DNA from: Sphingomonadales bacterium
Lineage (GTDB): Bacteria; Pseudomonadota; Alphaproteobacteria; Sphingomonadales; Sphingomonadaceae
Direction: 5' to 3'
Assembly (NCBI GenBank): GCA_016704425.1
Contig: JADJAC010000010.1
Location: 526,073 to 590,072 of the forward strand
DNA length: 64,000 bases
Shown: positions 50,589-60,685 of the stretch, one piece after another
How the letters are laid out: each line of letters begins with the position of its first letter
Numbering within the stretch: the stretch's first letter is position 1
Notes under the pieces: generated by a model
Database searches by the model: none
What the model was told of the DNA's origin: nothing
Seen by the model: the letters and a program-made list of their open reading frames with translations, nothing else
Made by a program: the position numbers and the translations under genes

Positions 50589-52226
50589 ATGGAGGCCTGG
50601 AATTACGCCAACCTTTGGGAGAGCGTGGCGGCGGCCGCGCCGGACCGGCCCGCCCTGATCCAGGGGCCGCGGGTGGTCAGCTACCGAGACTTCGACCGCC
50701 GCGCCAACGCGCTCGCCCGCCGTATGCTGGAGGCGGGCGTCTCGCACCAGTCCAAGGTCGGCGCCTACCTCTACAACGCCCCGGAATACCTCGAGAGCTA
50801 CTTCGCCGCCTTCAAGGCCGGCCTGGCGCCGTTCAACATCAACTATCGGTACGGCGGCGAGGAGCTGACCTACCTGCTCGACAACGCCGACGCCGAGGTG
50901 GTGGTGTTCCACGCCTCGTTCGCCGAGACCGCAAACAAGGTCCGCCCGAACCTGCCGAAGGTGAAGCTGTGGCTGGCGGTCCCAGAGCCGGGCGTCGCCA
51001 TTCCCGACTGGGCCGAGGACTACGAGGCCGTCGCCGCAGCCGGCGCCGACCGCGTCGTCGCCCCCTGGGGCCGCTCGGGCGACGACATCATCATGATGTA
51101 CACCGGCGGCACCACCGGCATGCCCAAGGGCGTGATGTGGCGCCAGGAGGACCTGTTCAAGAGCCTGGGCGGCGGGGCCAACCTGCTGCTGGGCCTGGGC
51201 CCGCTCGAAACCGTCGCCGAGGCTGGCGAGCGGGTGAAGGCGGTCGTCGCCAGCGGCGCGCCGCAGGCGGTGACGATGGCGGTGGCCCCGCTGATGCACG
51301 CCACCGCGCAATACATCTCCCTGGGCGCGCTCAACACCGGGACCGCGGTGGCCGTGCTGCCGTCGCGCAAGTTCGATCCCGTCGAGCTGTTCGACGAGGT
51401 CGACCGGCTTGGCGTCTCGGGCCTGATCATCGTGGGCCTGGCGTTCGCCGCGCCGATGCTCGAGACGCTCGACGCCAACCCCGGCCGCTGGAAGCTGACC
51501 TGCCTGCAGCTCATCGTCTCCTCCGGCACCATGTGGAGCGCCGAGAACAAGCAGGGCCTGCTCAAGCACATGCCGCAGGTGACGCTGATCGACTCGCTCG
51601 GCTCGTCGGAAGCGCCGGGCCTGGCCGGCTCGATGGCCAACGCCGCCGCCCCGGCCCAGACCGCCAAGTTCGCGGTGGGCGCGAACGCGGCGGTGTTCAC
51701 CGAAGACGGCCGGCGGGTGCAGCCGGGCTCGGGCGAGCGCGGCCTGCTGGCGGTCGGCGGCCATGTGCCCCTGGGCTACTACAAGGACGAGGAGAAGTCG
51801 GCGAAGACCTTCCGGGTCTTCGAGGGCCAGCGCTATTCCGTGCCTGGAGACTGGGCCACGGTCGAGGCCGACGGGACCATCACCCTGCTCGGCCGCGGGT
51901 CGCAGGTGATCAACACCGGCGGCGAGAAGGTCTTCCCGGAAGAGGTCGAGGAGGCCCTGAAGCGCTTCCCGGGCGTGCGCGACGCCGCCGTGGTCGGCGT
52001 GCCGGACGCCCGCTTCGGCGAGCGGATCTGCGCCGTGGTGGACTTCGTCGGCGACCGGGCCCCGACGCTGCAGGACATGGCCGGCCACGTGAAGTCGATC
52101 CTGGCCGACTACAAGGCGCCCCGCGAGCTGGTGCTGGCCAAGGTGGAGCGGGCCCCGAATGGCAAGCTCGACTATCGGTCCGTGAAGGAGATGGCGCTGA
52201 AGGCGCTGGCCGCGCCGGCGACCTAA
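50589..52226 (+). CDS. Acyl-CoA synthetase (AMP-forming)
   Basis: This is a 545-aa adenylate-forming ligase. GGAGG lies five bases before the ATG. The P-loop-like A3 motif is MMYTGGTTGMPKGVMW, with A5-like IDSLGSSEAPG and the A8 hinge region LLGRGSQVINTGGEKVFPEEVE, then the C-terminal Lys in APNGKLDYRSVK. It activates a carboxylic acid as acyl-AMP and then CoA thioester in the cytoplasm; the substrate (fatty, aromatic or steroid-derived acid) is not evident. It is distinctly more G+C-rich than its surroundings and bounded on the left by IS1380 copy B, so it is imported. The GMC oxidoreductase follows 114 bp downstream. Confidence 0.92.
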   Translation: MEAWNYANLWESVAAAAPDRPALIQGPRVVSYRDFDRRANALARRMLEAGVSHQSKVGAYLYNAPEYLESYFAAFKAGLAPFNINYRYGGEELTYLLDNADAEVVVFHASFAETANKVRPNLPKVKLWLAVPEPGVAIPDWAEDYEAVAAAGADRVVAPWGRSGDDIIMMYTGGTTGMPKGVMWRQEDLFKSLGGGANLLLGLGPLETVAEAGERVKAVVASGAPQAVTMAVAPLMHATAQYISLGALNTGTAVAVLPSRKFDPVELFDEVDRLGVSGLIIVGLAFAAPMLETLDANPGRWKLTCLQLIVSSGTMWSAENKQGLLKHMPQVTLIDSLGSSEAPGLAGSMANAAAPAQTAKFAVGANAAVFTEDGRRVQPGSGERGLLAVGGHVPLGYYKDEEKSAKTFRVFEGQRYSVPGDWATVEADGTITLLGRGSQVINTGGEKVFPEEVEEALKRFPGVRDAAVVGVPDARFGERICAVVDFVGDRAPTLQDMAGHVKSILADYKAPRELVLAKVERAPNGKLDYRSVKEMALKALAAPAT

Positions 52227-52340
52227 CGAAAAAGTAATGAGCGTAGTTGGGGCCGGACGAGGCATGGTCCGCCCCAACTATGCATCATCCAAGGTGTTTT
52301 TCTGCATTTAGACGAATCGTCATTAAGGGCTCCCGCCGTC

Positions 52341-52852
52341 ATGGAACGCTTTGACTACATCATCATCGGCGCCGGCTCGGCCGGATGCGTCCTGGCCAAC
52401 CGTCTTTCCGAGGACGGCAAGTCGCGCGTCCTGCTGATCGAGGCGGGCGGGAAGGACAAGTCGCTGATGGTCACCATGCCCGCGGGCGTCGGCGGCCTGA
52501 TCAGCAAGCAGGGCGCCTTCAACTGGGGCTTCTGGACCGAGCCGGAGCCGAACCTCGACAATCGCAAGCTCTGGTGGCCGCGCGGCAAGGGCTGGGGCGG
52601 CTCGTCGTCGATCAACGGCATGATCTACATCCGCGGGCACGCCCGCGACTACGACCAGTGGCGGCAGATGGGCCTGGGCGGCTGGGGCTATGCCGACGTG
52701 TTGCCCTACTTCAAGCGCTCCGAGAGCCTGGAGGGCGGCGGCGACGCCTGGCACGGGGGCGAGGGGCCCCTGCATGTCTCGAAGGCGAGTTCGCCCAACC
52801 CCATCTACCGCGCGGCGATCGAGGCCGGCGCCGAAGCCGGACACCCCACGAC
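52341..52852 (+). pseudogene. GMC oxidoreductase, N-terminal fragment
   Basis: This fragment of about 170 residues opens FDYIIIGAGSAGCVLANRLSE, the FAD-binding Rossmann motif, then NRKLWWPRGKGWGGSSSING, the GMC signature, and RSESLEGGGDAWHGGEGPLHV. Full proteins are ~530 residues (choline or alcohol dehydrogenase-like). The frame passes directly into IS1380 sequence after GHPTT at 52852, removing the substrate and C-terminal domains. It shares the very high G+C of the ligase gene. As it stands it cannot be active. Confidence 0.9.
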
Positions 52853-54013
52853 GCAGCGCAAGAAGGTGGCCAGGTTGTACGCCAGGGCGTGCAGTTGCAG
52901 CCGCACCTCATTGTCGCGGAACTTCCGGCACGACAGCCGCGTCCAGCGAAAGGCGTATTTGCCCTCTTTGATGTGCTGCTCGGCGGTGCCGCGCTGGTTG
53001 TAGAACCGCACCACCCAGTCCGGCTCCATCGGCAGGTTGGTGACGATGAAGCCGACACGCGGGAACAGTTCGCCCGGATGCCATTCGATCTTGGCGATCA
53101 CCCGGCGTTCCTTGTCCCAGGACGCCGCCTGATACTCGAATTCCTCGAAGAACCGCTTGACCTTGGTCAGTGACGGCCGCCCGACAGGGCGCGTTAGCCG
53201 ATGCGCGATCTTGTCCTTGAGGACCGCGTTTGCGGGCAGCCGGATGGCGTAGAAGAACCGCGCTTCTTCCAATCGCTCATAGATCGCCGGGATCGCGTAG
53301 GCAGCATCGGCCCGGAAGAACCTGCCACCAAGGTCGCGCTCCGCGTAGCGCGCAATGACGGGGTCGAGAACATCACGCCAGCCATCGGCGCTGTGGACGT
53401 TGCCATGGCGCAGGGCGCAGCGTTCCAGCATCCCGAACTGGTTGAACAGAAAGTTGGGGTGATAGCAGCTACAGTCGAAATGGCCATTCCAGGCGGACCC
53501 TTCCTGGTCGCCATGGGTCGGGCTGACCGAGCTGTCCATGTCCAGAACGATGTACTTCAGCCCGTTACGGTCATGGAACCGGTCGATCCATTGCCCGTTC
53601 AGGTCGGCCAGCGCGGCACGGTTCCCGGCCAGAGCCAGCGTCTCGGTCTCGAACCGTCCCATCTGCGATGCCGAGGCCGCTTGTGCATCGACCGCTCTGC
53701 CGCCGACAACTTGGCGCATGACCGGATCGCAGGCGAGACGGTTGGCGTCGTTGACATCCTCGTATCCGGCCAGCCGCCCAAAGACTGATTGCCGGAACAG
53801 GCCGTCGAGCCGATGGACCGTGTTCTTGCCAGAGCGAGTATCGCGCAGCGCCGCTGACGCCAAATCGGACAACCCGAGCGCGTCATCAAGCTCGCGCATC
53901 ACCAGAAGGCCGCCGTCGGAACTGAGCTGCGTGCCGCGAAATTCCAGCCGCACGCGAGGGTCGAAATCCACCCGATCTGCCCGTTGCAAGCCCGCACCCT
54001 CTGGGTGATCCAT
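52853..54013 (-). pseudogene. IS1380-family transposase, C-terminally truncated (copy C)
   Basis: The first ~387 residues are identical to copy B, including both catalytic Asp regions and YNQRGTAEQHIKEGKYAF. The last ~64 residues are replaced by out-of-context sequence from the GMC junction. The DDE residues survive, so residual activity cannot be excluded, but the element lacks one terminal repeat. Confidence 0.9.
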
Positions 54014-54107
54014 GAAACGCGCCCCTCGCAGCCTTCAACACCATGTTTTATATAGGAAATATAATGGTCAGGACAGCGAAATCAGCGCCTTACTTGGGAA
54101 ATGTGGG
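52853..54107 (-). mobile_element. IS1380-type element, copy C (one end deleted)
   Basis: Inverted relative to copy B. The IS left end is intact at 54107 (CCCACATTTCCCAAGT on the minus strand). The opposite end is missing: at 52853 the IS breaks off inside the transposase gene and joins the GMC oxidoreductase, losing about 416 bp of IS. No direct repeats. Confidence 0.88.
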
Positions 54108-54298
54108 CTCACTTTCTCAAAAATGCTTGACTTTCAAATCCATCAACAGCTATTTCCCGTGTCAGCGGTGTCGCTGGCGGAGTAAAATGCCCCAGAAGAT
54201 GCATCGCGCGAAACATGCTGTCGCGCGGATAAGTCCGACGAATGTGGAAAAATCACATCGGATGGGCCGGTCAACGAGCCGTTTTGGAGGAGGAAGCG

Positions 54299-57240
54299 AT
54301 GTTCAAATATATGTGGAAGTTTACCGTGTCTGCGCCAGCCGTAGCGCTGGCACTGTCGGCGCCGGCATTTGCTCAGACCCAGAGCAGCGACAACGGGCCA
54401 ACCGACGCGGAGATCGTCGTCACAGGGACCTACATCCAGGGTACGGCCAAAGACACGGCCATCCCGGTCTCGGTCGTCACCCAGGAAGATATCGAGAAGC
54501 GCGGTTCGCCCTCCGTGCTAGATCTCATCAAGACTCTGCCGATCGCCGGTCCCGCACTTGGCGATACCAACCAGTTCAACGCCACAGCCAATGTCAGAAA
54601 TGGTGGCGGCACGATCAATATCCGGTCCTTGGGCTGGCAGCGTACGCTCGTGCTACTGAACGGCCGCCGTTTTGCGGCCGGCACGGCCGACACCAATCTT
54701 CTTCCGATCGCCGCGATCGGGCGTGTCGAGGTCCTCAAGGACGGGGCTGCGGCAACCTACGGTTCGGATGCGATCGCGGGGTGGTCAACTTCATCACGCG
54801 CAAGAATGTCGATGGCCTCGAGGCATCGGTCGACTATCGGCACGTTCCGGGCTCCGATGGCGGCGACTACACCGGCAGCCTGCTCTTCGGCCATGATGGC
54901 GACGGGGTAAATTTCCTGCTGAGCGCGGCCTATCAGCACCGTGCCGAACTCAGCGTGCTTAAGCGGGACTGGGTTCTTCAACCCTACCTCACGAGTCCGG
55001 CCGGCTGGTCGGGCACGGGGAATCCTGGCGCCTATACCGCCTACAGTGGTCCGAACGGTACCGGCACCAGCTATGGATACAACATCGATGCCAATTGCAC
55101 GGCTGTTGGCGGCTATTCCGGTTTCGCGGGCGTTTCGCCTGTCTGCTATTACCAATATATGCCGTTCGTCAATCTGATCGAAAATACGGACCAGTATCAG
55201 CTTTACGGCGAGTTGAACTTCGAGATCGCGGACAATATCGAGTTCCACATCGAGGGCCTGTACGCGAATACCAAACTGCCCGACTATCGCACGACCTCCG
55301 GCTATCTCGCCAGCAACGGGCCGACCGGCCCGGGAACATCGTTCATCATTCCCTCGTCCAATCCGGGCTTCAATAGCTTTCTTGCCCAAACGGGGCAGGG
55401 TGCGCTCATCGGTGTCGCGCAAAGCATTCGCACCAACCGGCTTCGTCCGATCGCGGTTGGCGGTAATCCGACGACCGACGGCAAGGGCGGGCAGATCCTC
55501 AAGCGCGATTACGAACAAATGCGCTGGTCCGCAGGGTTGAAGGGCGAGATTTCCAAAAATCTCAACTTCGACGTGGCTGCGACCTACATCATCGAGGATG
55601 AGGTGCAGCAGACGCCCGATGTTCTGATCGACCGGCTGCAGCGGGCGCTCAATGGCCTCGGCGGTCCGAATTGCTCTGGCAATGTGCCCGGGGCCAATGG
55701 CTGCCAATATTTCAATCCGTTCTCGAACGGCTATGCGGGTAATCGTCCGCTCGAATTGACCAATCCCGGCTATGTGCCCGCCAATGCCAATTCGACCGAC
55801 CTTGTCGCTTGGCTGTTCGACACGCAGCGTTACACCGCAAAGACCCAGACATGGGTCGCCGATGCCGTGGTCAGCGGAAAATTGCCGATTACCCTGCCGG
55901 GCGGCGATGTCGGATTTGCAGTGGGTGCCCAATATCGGCATGTCGATTTTAACCAGGATGTGTCCGACATCTACAATGCCAACCTCAATCCCTGCCCGGT
56001 CCTCGGCGATACCAGCTGCGCATTGAAGACCGGGCCATACATCTTCCTGGGCCAGAATGTCCCGCTCGACCTCGACCTTCAGGTCAAGGCGGTTTTTGGC
56101 GAGCTCAGTGTTCCGCTGTTCGACGGGTTCAACGCGCAGTTGACGGTTCGGCATGAGGATTATGGCGGCTTGACCGGCTCGACTACCAATCCGCAGTTCC
56201 GTGCCAAATGGGATCTGACCGACTGGCTTTCGGTTCGTGGATCGGTGGGCACATCGTTCCGCGGCCCCACCGTAGGGGATTCGGCGCCCACCGGTGTCAC
56301 GTTGCTTCAGGGCATTGCCGCCTCCGGCAACGTCTTCAAATCGATCGACACATTCGGCAACCCCGCCGTGGGGCCGGAAAAGGCGCTCAGTTACAGCGTC
56401 GGCGCGATCCTTCAGACAGGCGGGCTCACGGCGACGGTCGACTATTGGAGCTATAAGGTCAAAGACCAGATCCTCGCTGTGCCGGCCAATGTCGTCGCGA
56501 CGGCGGTTGCCGGTACCGGTAACGGAAGCCAGTTCGTCAACTGCTCCAGCCCGCTTCGCTCGTTCGTCACGTTCAACAACGCCAATGCCTGTACGCAGGG
56601 CGTGACTACCGGAAACGATATCGAACGCGTGCGGTCCGACGTCACCAATGGTCCGACGATCCGTCTCAACGGCATAGACTTCGACGTCAATTATCGCTTT
56701 GACCATGTCCTCGACGGTACGCTCGATATCGGCACGACGGGAAGCTACCTGTTCCACTACAAGCAGGCCGAGTTCGTCTATAACGGCATCTTCGTATCGC
56801 CCGCGTTCGATGCGGCCGGATTTGCCAATTATGACAGGAAGCCGGGCACCGTCTCGAAGCTGCGTGCTTCTGCCTATCTCGATTTCGAGACCGGACCGCA
56901 CAGCTTCAACTGGACGACGACCTATATCGGCGGCGTTGACGACAACCGCGGCCCGACGGTCGTGCAGACTGGCCCCTCGACGAATTGCAGCGTCGCCAAT
57001 GTCAGTGCCGGCACTGCGACCAATTGCCAGCTGGTCGACTTCGGGCTCCGCGTGAAATCCTTCATGATGCATGACTTCACATATCGTGTGAAATTGCCGC
57101 TGGACGTCACCCTGTCGGCCTCGGTGCTCAATGTGTTCGACCGCGACCCGCCGAAGGCGCGCCTCGAATATAGCTATGATCCGTTTATCGGCAATCCGAT
57201 CGGACGGACGTTCAAGATCGGACTGCGGAAGAAGTTCTGA
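54299..57240 (+). CDS. TonB-dependent receptor, one frameshift
   Basis: This is an outer-membrane receptor of about 980 residues. The start MFKYMWKFTVSAPAVALALS at 54299 has GGAGGAGG upstream and a signal peptide cleaved near APAFAQ. The plug domain includes EIVVTGTYIQGTAKD, the PVSVVTQEDIEKRG box and GRVEVLKDGAAATYGSDAIAG. The frame shifts near 54778 (GCGGGGTGG, one G short), then continues VVNFITRKNVDGLEASVDYR and ends in the beta-signal IGRTFKIGLRKKF. It imports large or scarce ligands with TonB energy. The ligand is unknown; the Caulobacter/sphingomonad-type N-terminus suggests carbohydrate or aromatic compounds. The long in-frame extension upstream of the shift (from 54043) is not real coding. 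Confidence 0.88.
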
Positions 57241-57259
57241 TTTTACCTGCGGGGGGTAT

Positions 57260-57292
57260 CGCGGCGGCGCATGTAATCCATGCGTCGCCGCG
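57260..57292 (+). terminator. Terminator after the TonB receptor gene
   Basis: A hairpin with 14-bp arms (57260-57273 and 57279-57292, one mismatch) and loop TAATC, followed by ACCTGTTTT, 20 bp after the receptor stop. Confidence 0.7.
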
Positions 57293-57313
57293 ACCTGTTT
57301 TGGCGCTCAAATC

Positions 57314-57480
57314 TCAAAAGCCGAAGAAATGCTTCCAGTCGGGGTGGCAGTCGAACAGGCTGTGGCGTTCGGCTCCCTTGGCCGTCCGCGCGCGGTCGAT
57401 GTCGTCCTCGCGAAAGGGAAAGGCGCCATATTGGTGCATGAGCTGCGCGAAGCGGGGAGGATTGCGATCGAGCGCGGCCT
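57314..57480 (-). pseudogene. 3' remnant of an unknown minus-strand gene
   Basis: The minus-strand frame ending at 57314 reads like a genuine C-terminus: HQYGAFPFREDDID, then ERHSLFDCHPDWKHFFGF and stop, convergent with the TonB receptor gene. The opposite-strand reading here has no SDR features, whereas SDR homology starts only beyond ~57482. The two thus appear fused at a deletion point. I do not recognise the parent protein. Confidence 0.4.
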
Positions 57481-57481
57481 G

Positions 57482-58114
57482 CGTCGTGTCAAGGCGGCAA
57501 TCGATGCGACATCGGACCGGTTCGGGCGGCTGGACTGCCTCTTCAACAATGCCGGCGGTCCGACGCGTGGAACGCTCGAGACAGTCACCTGGGACGATTA
57601 TCGTGATGCGATGGACCTCCTTGTCGCCCCGGTGGTGTTCGGCATCAAACATGCGGCGCCCATGATGAAGGCGCAGGGCTCGGGCGCGATCATCAACAAT
57701 GCCAGTGTCGCCGCCCTGCGCACCAATTATGGCGGGCACCTCTACAGCGGCGCGAAGGCGGCAGTCCGCCAGATCACCAAGGTTGCGGGATCCGAACTTG
57801 CGCCATGGGGCATCACGGTCAATTCGATCGCGCCGGGCGGCATTGCGACGCCGATTTTCTTCGGCGGCTCGGAGCGTGCGGCCGGTATGGAGGAGGGGCA
57901 TGTCGCCGCCAGCATGGCAAAGCTTGAAAAGAATCTGGCCTCCGCAACGCCGATGCAGCGATCGGGTTTTCCGAAAGACATCGCTTATGGCGCGCTCTAT
58001 CTCGCGAGCGACGAGGGCCGGTTCGTGACCTGTCACGATCTGGTCATCGATGCGGGCATGACCGCCGCCGGCAAGACCAGTTTCGAAGGTAAGACACCGG
58101 CACCGACCTGGTAG
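57482..58114 (+). pseudogene. SDR-family dehydrogenase lacking the N-terminus
   Basis: About 210 residues of a short-chain dehydrogenase. RFGRLDCLFNNAGG (NNAG), NNASVAAL with the catalytic Ser, and YSGAKAAV (YxxxK) are present, followed by NSIAPGGIATP. The N-terminal TGxxxGxG cofactor motif is absent: the upstream in-frame sequence is unrelated. The protein would be unable to bind NAD(P) normally. The break is near 57482, next to a remnant of an opposite-strand gene, which points to a deletion fusion. Confidence 0.75.
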
Positions 58115-58143
58115 AGGCACAGGCGCAACCGCGTTTCAAGGTG

Positions 58144-58173
58144 AGGCCGGCCGGAGTTTTCTCCGGCCGGCCT
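58144..58173. terminator. Bidirectional terminator between SDR and MFS genes
   Basis: AGGCCGGCCGGAG and CTCCGGCCGGCCT form a perfect 13-bp stem with a TTTT loop, followed by TT on the plus strand. It lies between two convergent stops (58114 and 58179). Confidence 0.75.
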
Positions 58174-58178
58174 TTCCG

Positions 58179-59190
58179 TTAAGCGGACGCTTCCTTTTTG
58201 GCGGCGTGCCGGCGTTCGTGCCGCACGGCGCTCAGCGCCAGAAATATGGCCGGGGCCACGAGGCCTGCCGCAGCGAAATAGGGGAGGTTCGGGCTGATAT
58301 GGCTGAACCCAAGGCTTGCGCAAAATGGTCCGGTCGTCCGGCCAAAGGCGCCGGTGGCGTTGTTGAAGCCGAGCACCTGTCCCTGGCGTGAGGGATCGCT
58401 AGCTCGCGAGATGAGCGCGACGACATTGGGAAAGGCGATCGATTGCCCGGCCGCGGTCAGAGAAATGAGCAAGGTGGTCATGACGAGGCCGGTCGAGAAA
58501 GGCTGGAGAAGACATCCAACGACCGTCAGGGCCATGCCGCCGGCGAGCACATGGGCGTCGCCATATCGTTCGGACAGGCGGCCAGTGACGAAGATCTGGG
58601 TGAAAGCGGAGATCGCTCCAGCAATCGCAAAGCATTGACCGATCTCGCGCGCGCCCCAGCCGAAGCGCGCATGCGCCCACAGCCCGAACATCACTTCGAT
58701 GCCGGTAAAGGCAAAGCTCACGAGCAGGGTCAAGAGCATCAGACGGCCGATGACCGGATGCTTGACGACCTCGGTGAGCGCTGCACCGACCTTCAGCGTC
58801 TCGCGCGTTTCGACGATCCGCGCGCGCGGCTCCCTTACGAACAGCAGGATCGCGACCAGCGAACAGGCCGATGCCGCGGACGCGATGAGGAGGGGGACAC
58901 GGAAGCCCGGCACGCCGCGGCTCTCGTCGACGAAGCTGCCGCCGATCGCGGGCCCGACGACGAGGCCTATGGCGAAGGCGGCGCCGAGCCAACTCATGCG
59001 GCGCGCCCGCTTCTCGGGCGGGGTTACGTCGGCGATATAGGCTTGGACGACCGAGCCGTTCCCGCTGGCGAACCCGCCGAGCAGCCGGATTGCGAACGCC
59101 AGCCACGCCGTATCGGCAAAGGCGAGCGCGAAATAGCAGAGGCAGTTACCCAGCACCGTCGACACGAGAAGGATGCGCCGGCCATATAGA
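58179..59190 (-). pseudogene. MFS exporter truncated at its N-terminus by Tn3
   Basis: About 335 residues of a drug-exporter-type MFS protein of the tetracycline-pump-like group. The A-loop remnant YGRRILLVSTVLG is directly at the transposon end. It is followed by IRLLGGFASGNGSVVQAYIADVTPP, then MSWLGAAFAIGLVVGPAIGG (motif C-like) and the C-terminal helices with GRLSERYG. The first one or two transmembrane helices are missing, and the apparent first residues come from the transposon repeat. Non-functional as written. Confidence 0.85.
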
Positions 59191-59251
59191 GGGCAGAGCG
59201 TGGAAAGTACGCTAAACAACGCTAAGCGAGAACGAACGGTGAACCTGGCTA

Positions 59252-59821
59252 TCAGGACGGCCTTTCGATGCCGAGACGTCGCATTTCCCTGTAGATTGTC
59301 GACCGGCCTATGCCGAGTTGTTTGGCCGCTTCAGTCGGCGAAACTCGCGCTTCGACCAATTTGATTGCGGCATCGACCTTGCCCATGTCAAGCGGCTGAC
59401 GACCTGGGCGCTTGCCTTTGGTTCGAGCGGCAGCGATGCCATCCTTGGTTCGTTCAGAAATAAGCCGACGCTCAAAATGCGCTATTGCCCCAAAGACATG
59501 AAAGACCAATTCGCCGGCGGCTGAGTTGGTGTCGATCTTTTCCTCCAGGCTGAGGAGAGCAATATCGCGTCTCCGCAGATCTTCAACGATAGCAAGCAAT
59601 TCCGCCAATGAACGGCCCAGACGATCGAGGCGAACGACCACCAGCGTATCGCCGGCACGCGCATAAGTCAGCAGTTCGGCCAGCCCTGGCCGATCCATGC
59701 TCTTGCCGGATATCACGTCGCTGAAAACCTTTATGGCGCCGGCTTCTTCGAGACGCATTGCTTGGCCGGTGATGTCCTGATCACCTGTGCTGACCCGGGC
59801 GTAGCCGAGGATGGCGGTCAT
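59252..59821 (-). CDS. tnpR: Serine resolvase
   Basis: This is a 189-aa serine recombinase with catalytic Ser11 in YARVSTGDQD, Arg-containing VVRLDRLGRSLAELL and the resolvase HTH tail (VSPTEAAKQLGIGRSTIYREMRRLG). It resolves transposition cointegrates at a res site, probably in the gap before tnpA. Its start overlaps the vapC stop (ATGA), so it is coupled to the toxin-antitoxin genes, an arrangement that ties transposon upkeep to the addiction module. Confidence 0.93.
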   Translation of the reverse strand: MTAILGYARVSTGDQDITGQAMRLEEAGAIKVFSDVISGKSMDRPGLAELLTYARAGDTLVVVRLDRLGRSLAELLAIVEDLRRRDIALLSLEEKIDTNSAAGELVFHVFGAIAHFERRLISERTKDGIAAARTKGKRPGRQPLDMGKVDAAIKLVEARVSPTEAAKQLGIGRSTIYREMRRLGIERPS

Positions 59822-60204
59822 CGAATGAGGCTGATCTGCAGCCCCGATGCCTTAACCTGCGTCCAGGCCTTGTCGGCGGTGAGCGCGGGAAGGCCTTGCG
59901 TGATCGCCAGGGCCATACAGGTGCGATCGCCCAAGCCGCAGCCAAATTCCCGGGTTGCTGGGTAAAGCGTGGCAGCGGCTGCGGCAGCGTGGCGATCATG
60001 TGAGTGAACATCGAGATGCAGGGCATCAAGCATCTCCACAGCTCCATCGAGCGGGATGCCACGCCGGATCAGTTCCTTGATCACTTCCTGATAATTCACG
60101 GCCGAGATGATCCCGTCACCGATGTGTGCGGCAACAGCATCCGCCCCTGCCTCATCGCGGAGCAGAGCCAGAAGCGCGGATGCGTCGAAGACAACCGACG
60201 GCAT
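59818..60204 (-). CDS. vapC: VapC-type PIN ribonuclease toxin
   Basis: This is a 128-aa PIN-domain protein with acidic active-site residues: Asp in VVFDASALLALL, Glu in NYQEVIKEL, and Asp in GLGDRTCMALA followed by LTADKAW. VapC toxins cleave tRNA or rRNA. The ATG at 60204 begins two bases after the vapB stop; a TTG six bases earlier is possible. Full length. Confidence 0.9.
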   Translation of the reverse strand: MPSVVFDASALLALLRDEAGADAVAAHIGDGIISAVNYQEVIKELIRRGIPLDGAVEMLDALHLDVHSHDRHAAAAAATLYPATREFGCGLGDRTCMALAITQGLPALTADKAWTQVKASGLQISLIR

Positions 60205-60206
60205 GC

Positions 60207-60464
60207 TCAAGCTTGCTCATCACGGGCGGTCTCAGCACGCCGCTCGGCAAGGAAGTCATCGACCGAAGCGTTGCGAGTAGCGTACTGCCGATAGAGGCTC
60301 TGGGCATGGCGAACGCTCTGATGGATCGAGGTCAGCTTCACTTCGTCCCCCTCGACCGAAAAGACCACCGTGCCGCCGTCGGCCATGCCCAGCGCTTCCC
60401 GCACCATCTTGGGGAGGACCAAGCGGCCATTGCGGGCCACGCGAGCATCAAATGCCTTACCCAT
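60207..60464 (-). CDS. vapB: VapB-type AbrB antitoxin
   Basis: This is an 85-aa protein. The AbrB/MazE swapped-hairpin domain is at the N-terminus (RVARNGRLVLPKMVREALGMADGGTVVFSVEGDEVKL), with a helical toxin-binding tail. AAAAGGG lies seven bases before the ATG at 60464, inside one arm of a large inverted repeat. It should neutralise VapC and repress the vapB-vapC-tnpR operon. Confidence 0.9.
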   Translation of the reverse strand: MGKAFDARVARNGRLVLPKMVREALGMADGGTVVFSVEGDEVKLTSIHQSVRHAQSLYRQYATRNASVDDFLAERRAETARDEQA

Positions 60465-60474
60465 CAATCAACCC

Positions 60475-60518
60475 TTTTCTCAACATACCACATCGTGGAT
60501 TGTGGCATGTTGAGAAAA
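60475..60518. promoter_or_regulatory. vapB operator / long inverted repeat
   Basis: TTTTCTCAACATACCAC (60475-60491) and its complement at 60502-60518 match at 16 of 17 positions around a 10-bp centre, just upstream of vapB and overlapping its ribosome site. A VapB operator is most likely; a res subsite is an alternative. Confidence 0.7.
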
Positions 60519-60685
60519 ATGGAGCAATCCCGAACGCGGGCGCAAAGACCACGTCCCCGAACCGGACGGTTCGTGGACGGTCGAACACGGGTTTGCGTCG
60601 CGCCATCAATTCCGTCCACATAATATGTCTCTTTACTCGCACCTGTCCATAGGCTCGACTGGCGTTTTGTGGACGGGGAGTCGCG
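60519..60685. promoter_or_regulatory. Probable res/promoter region before tnpA
   Basis: A gap between divergent vapB and tnpA. It has repeated GTGGACGG units (about 60562 and 60670) and the inverse CCGTCCAC near 60613, a pattern fitting resolvase subsites or a shared operator. Subsite I/II/III borders cannot be set by eye. Confidence 0.5.

Noticed and set aside
50532..52277. 581-codon minus-strand open frame opposite the acyl-CoA ligase
   Set aside because: His/Arg/Gly-rich shadow frame caused by very high G+C; the plus strand has all adenylation motifs.
54043..54780. In-frame N-terminal extension of the TonB receptor from 54043
   Set aside because: It lacks a signal peptide and plug motifs and begins in the IS1380 end; the real N-terminus is in another frame from 54299 and joins by a one-base shift.
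54757..57072. 771-codon minus-strand open frame opposite the TonB receptor
   Set aside because: Mirror of a real beta-barrel gene; no recognisable domain and no ribosome site.
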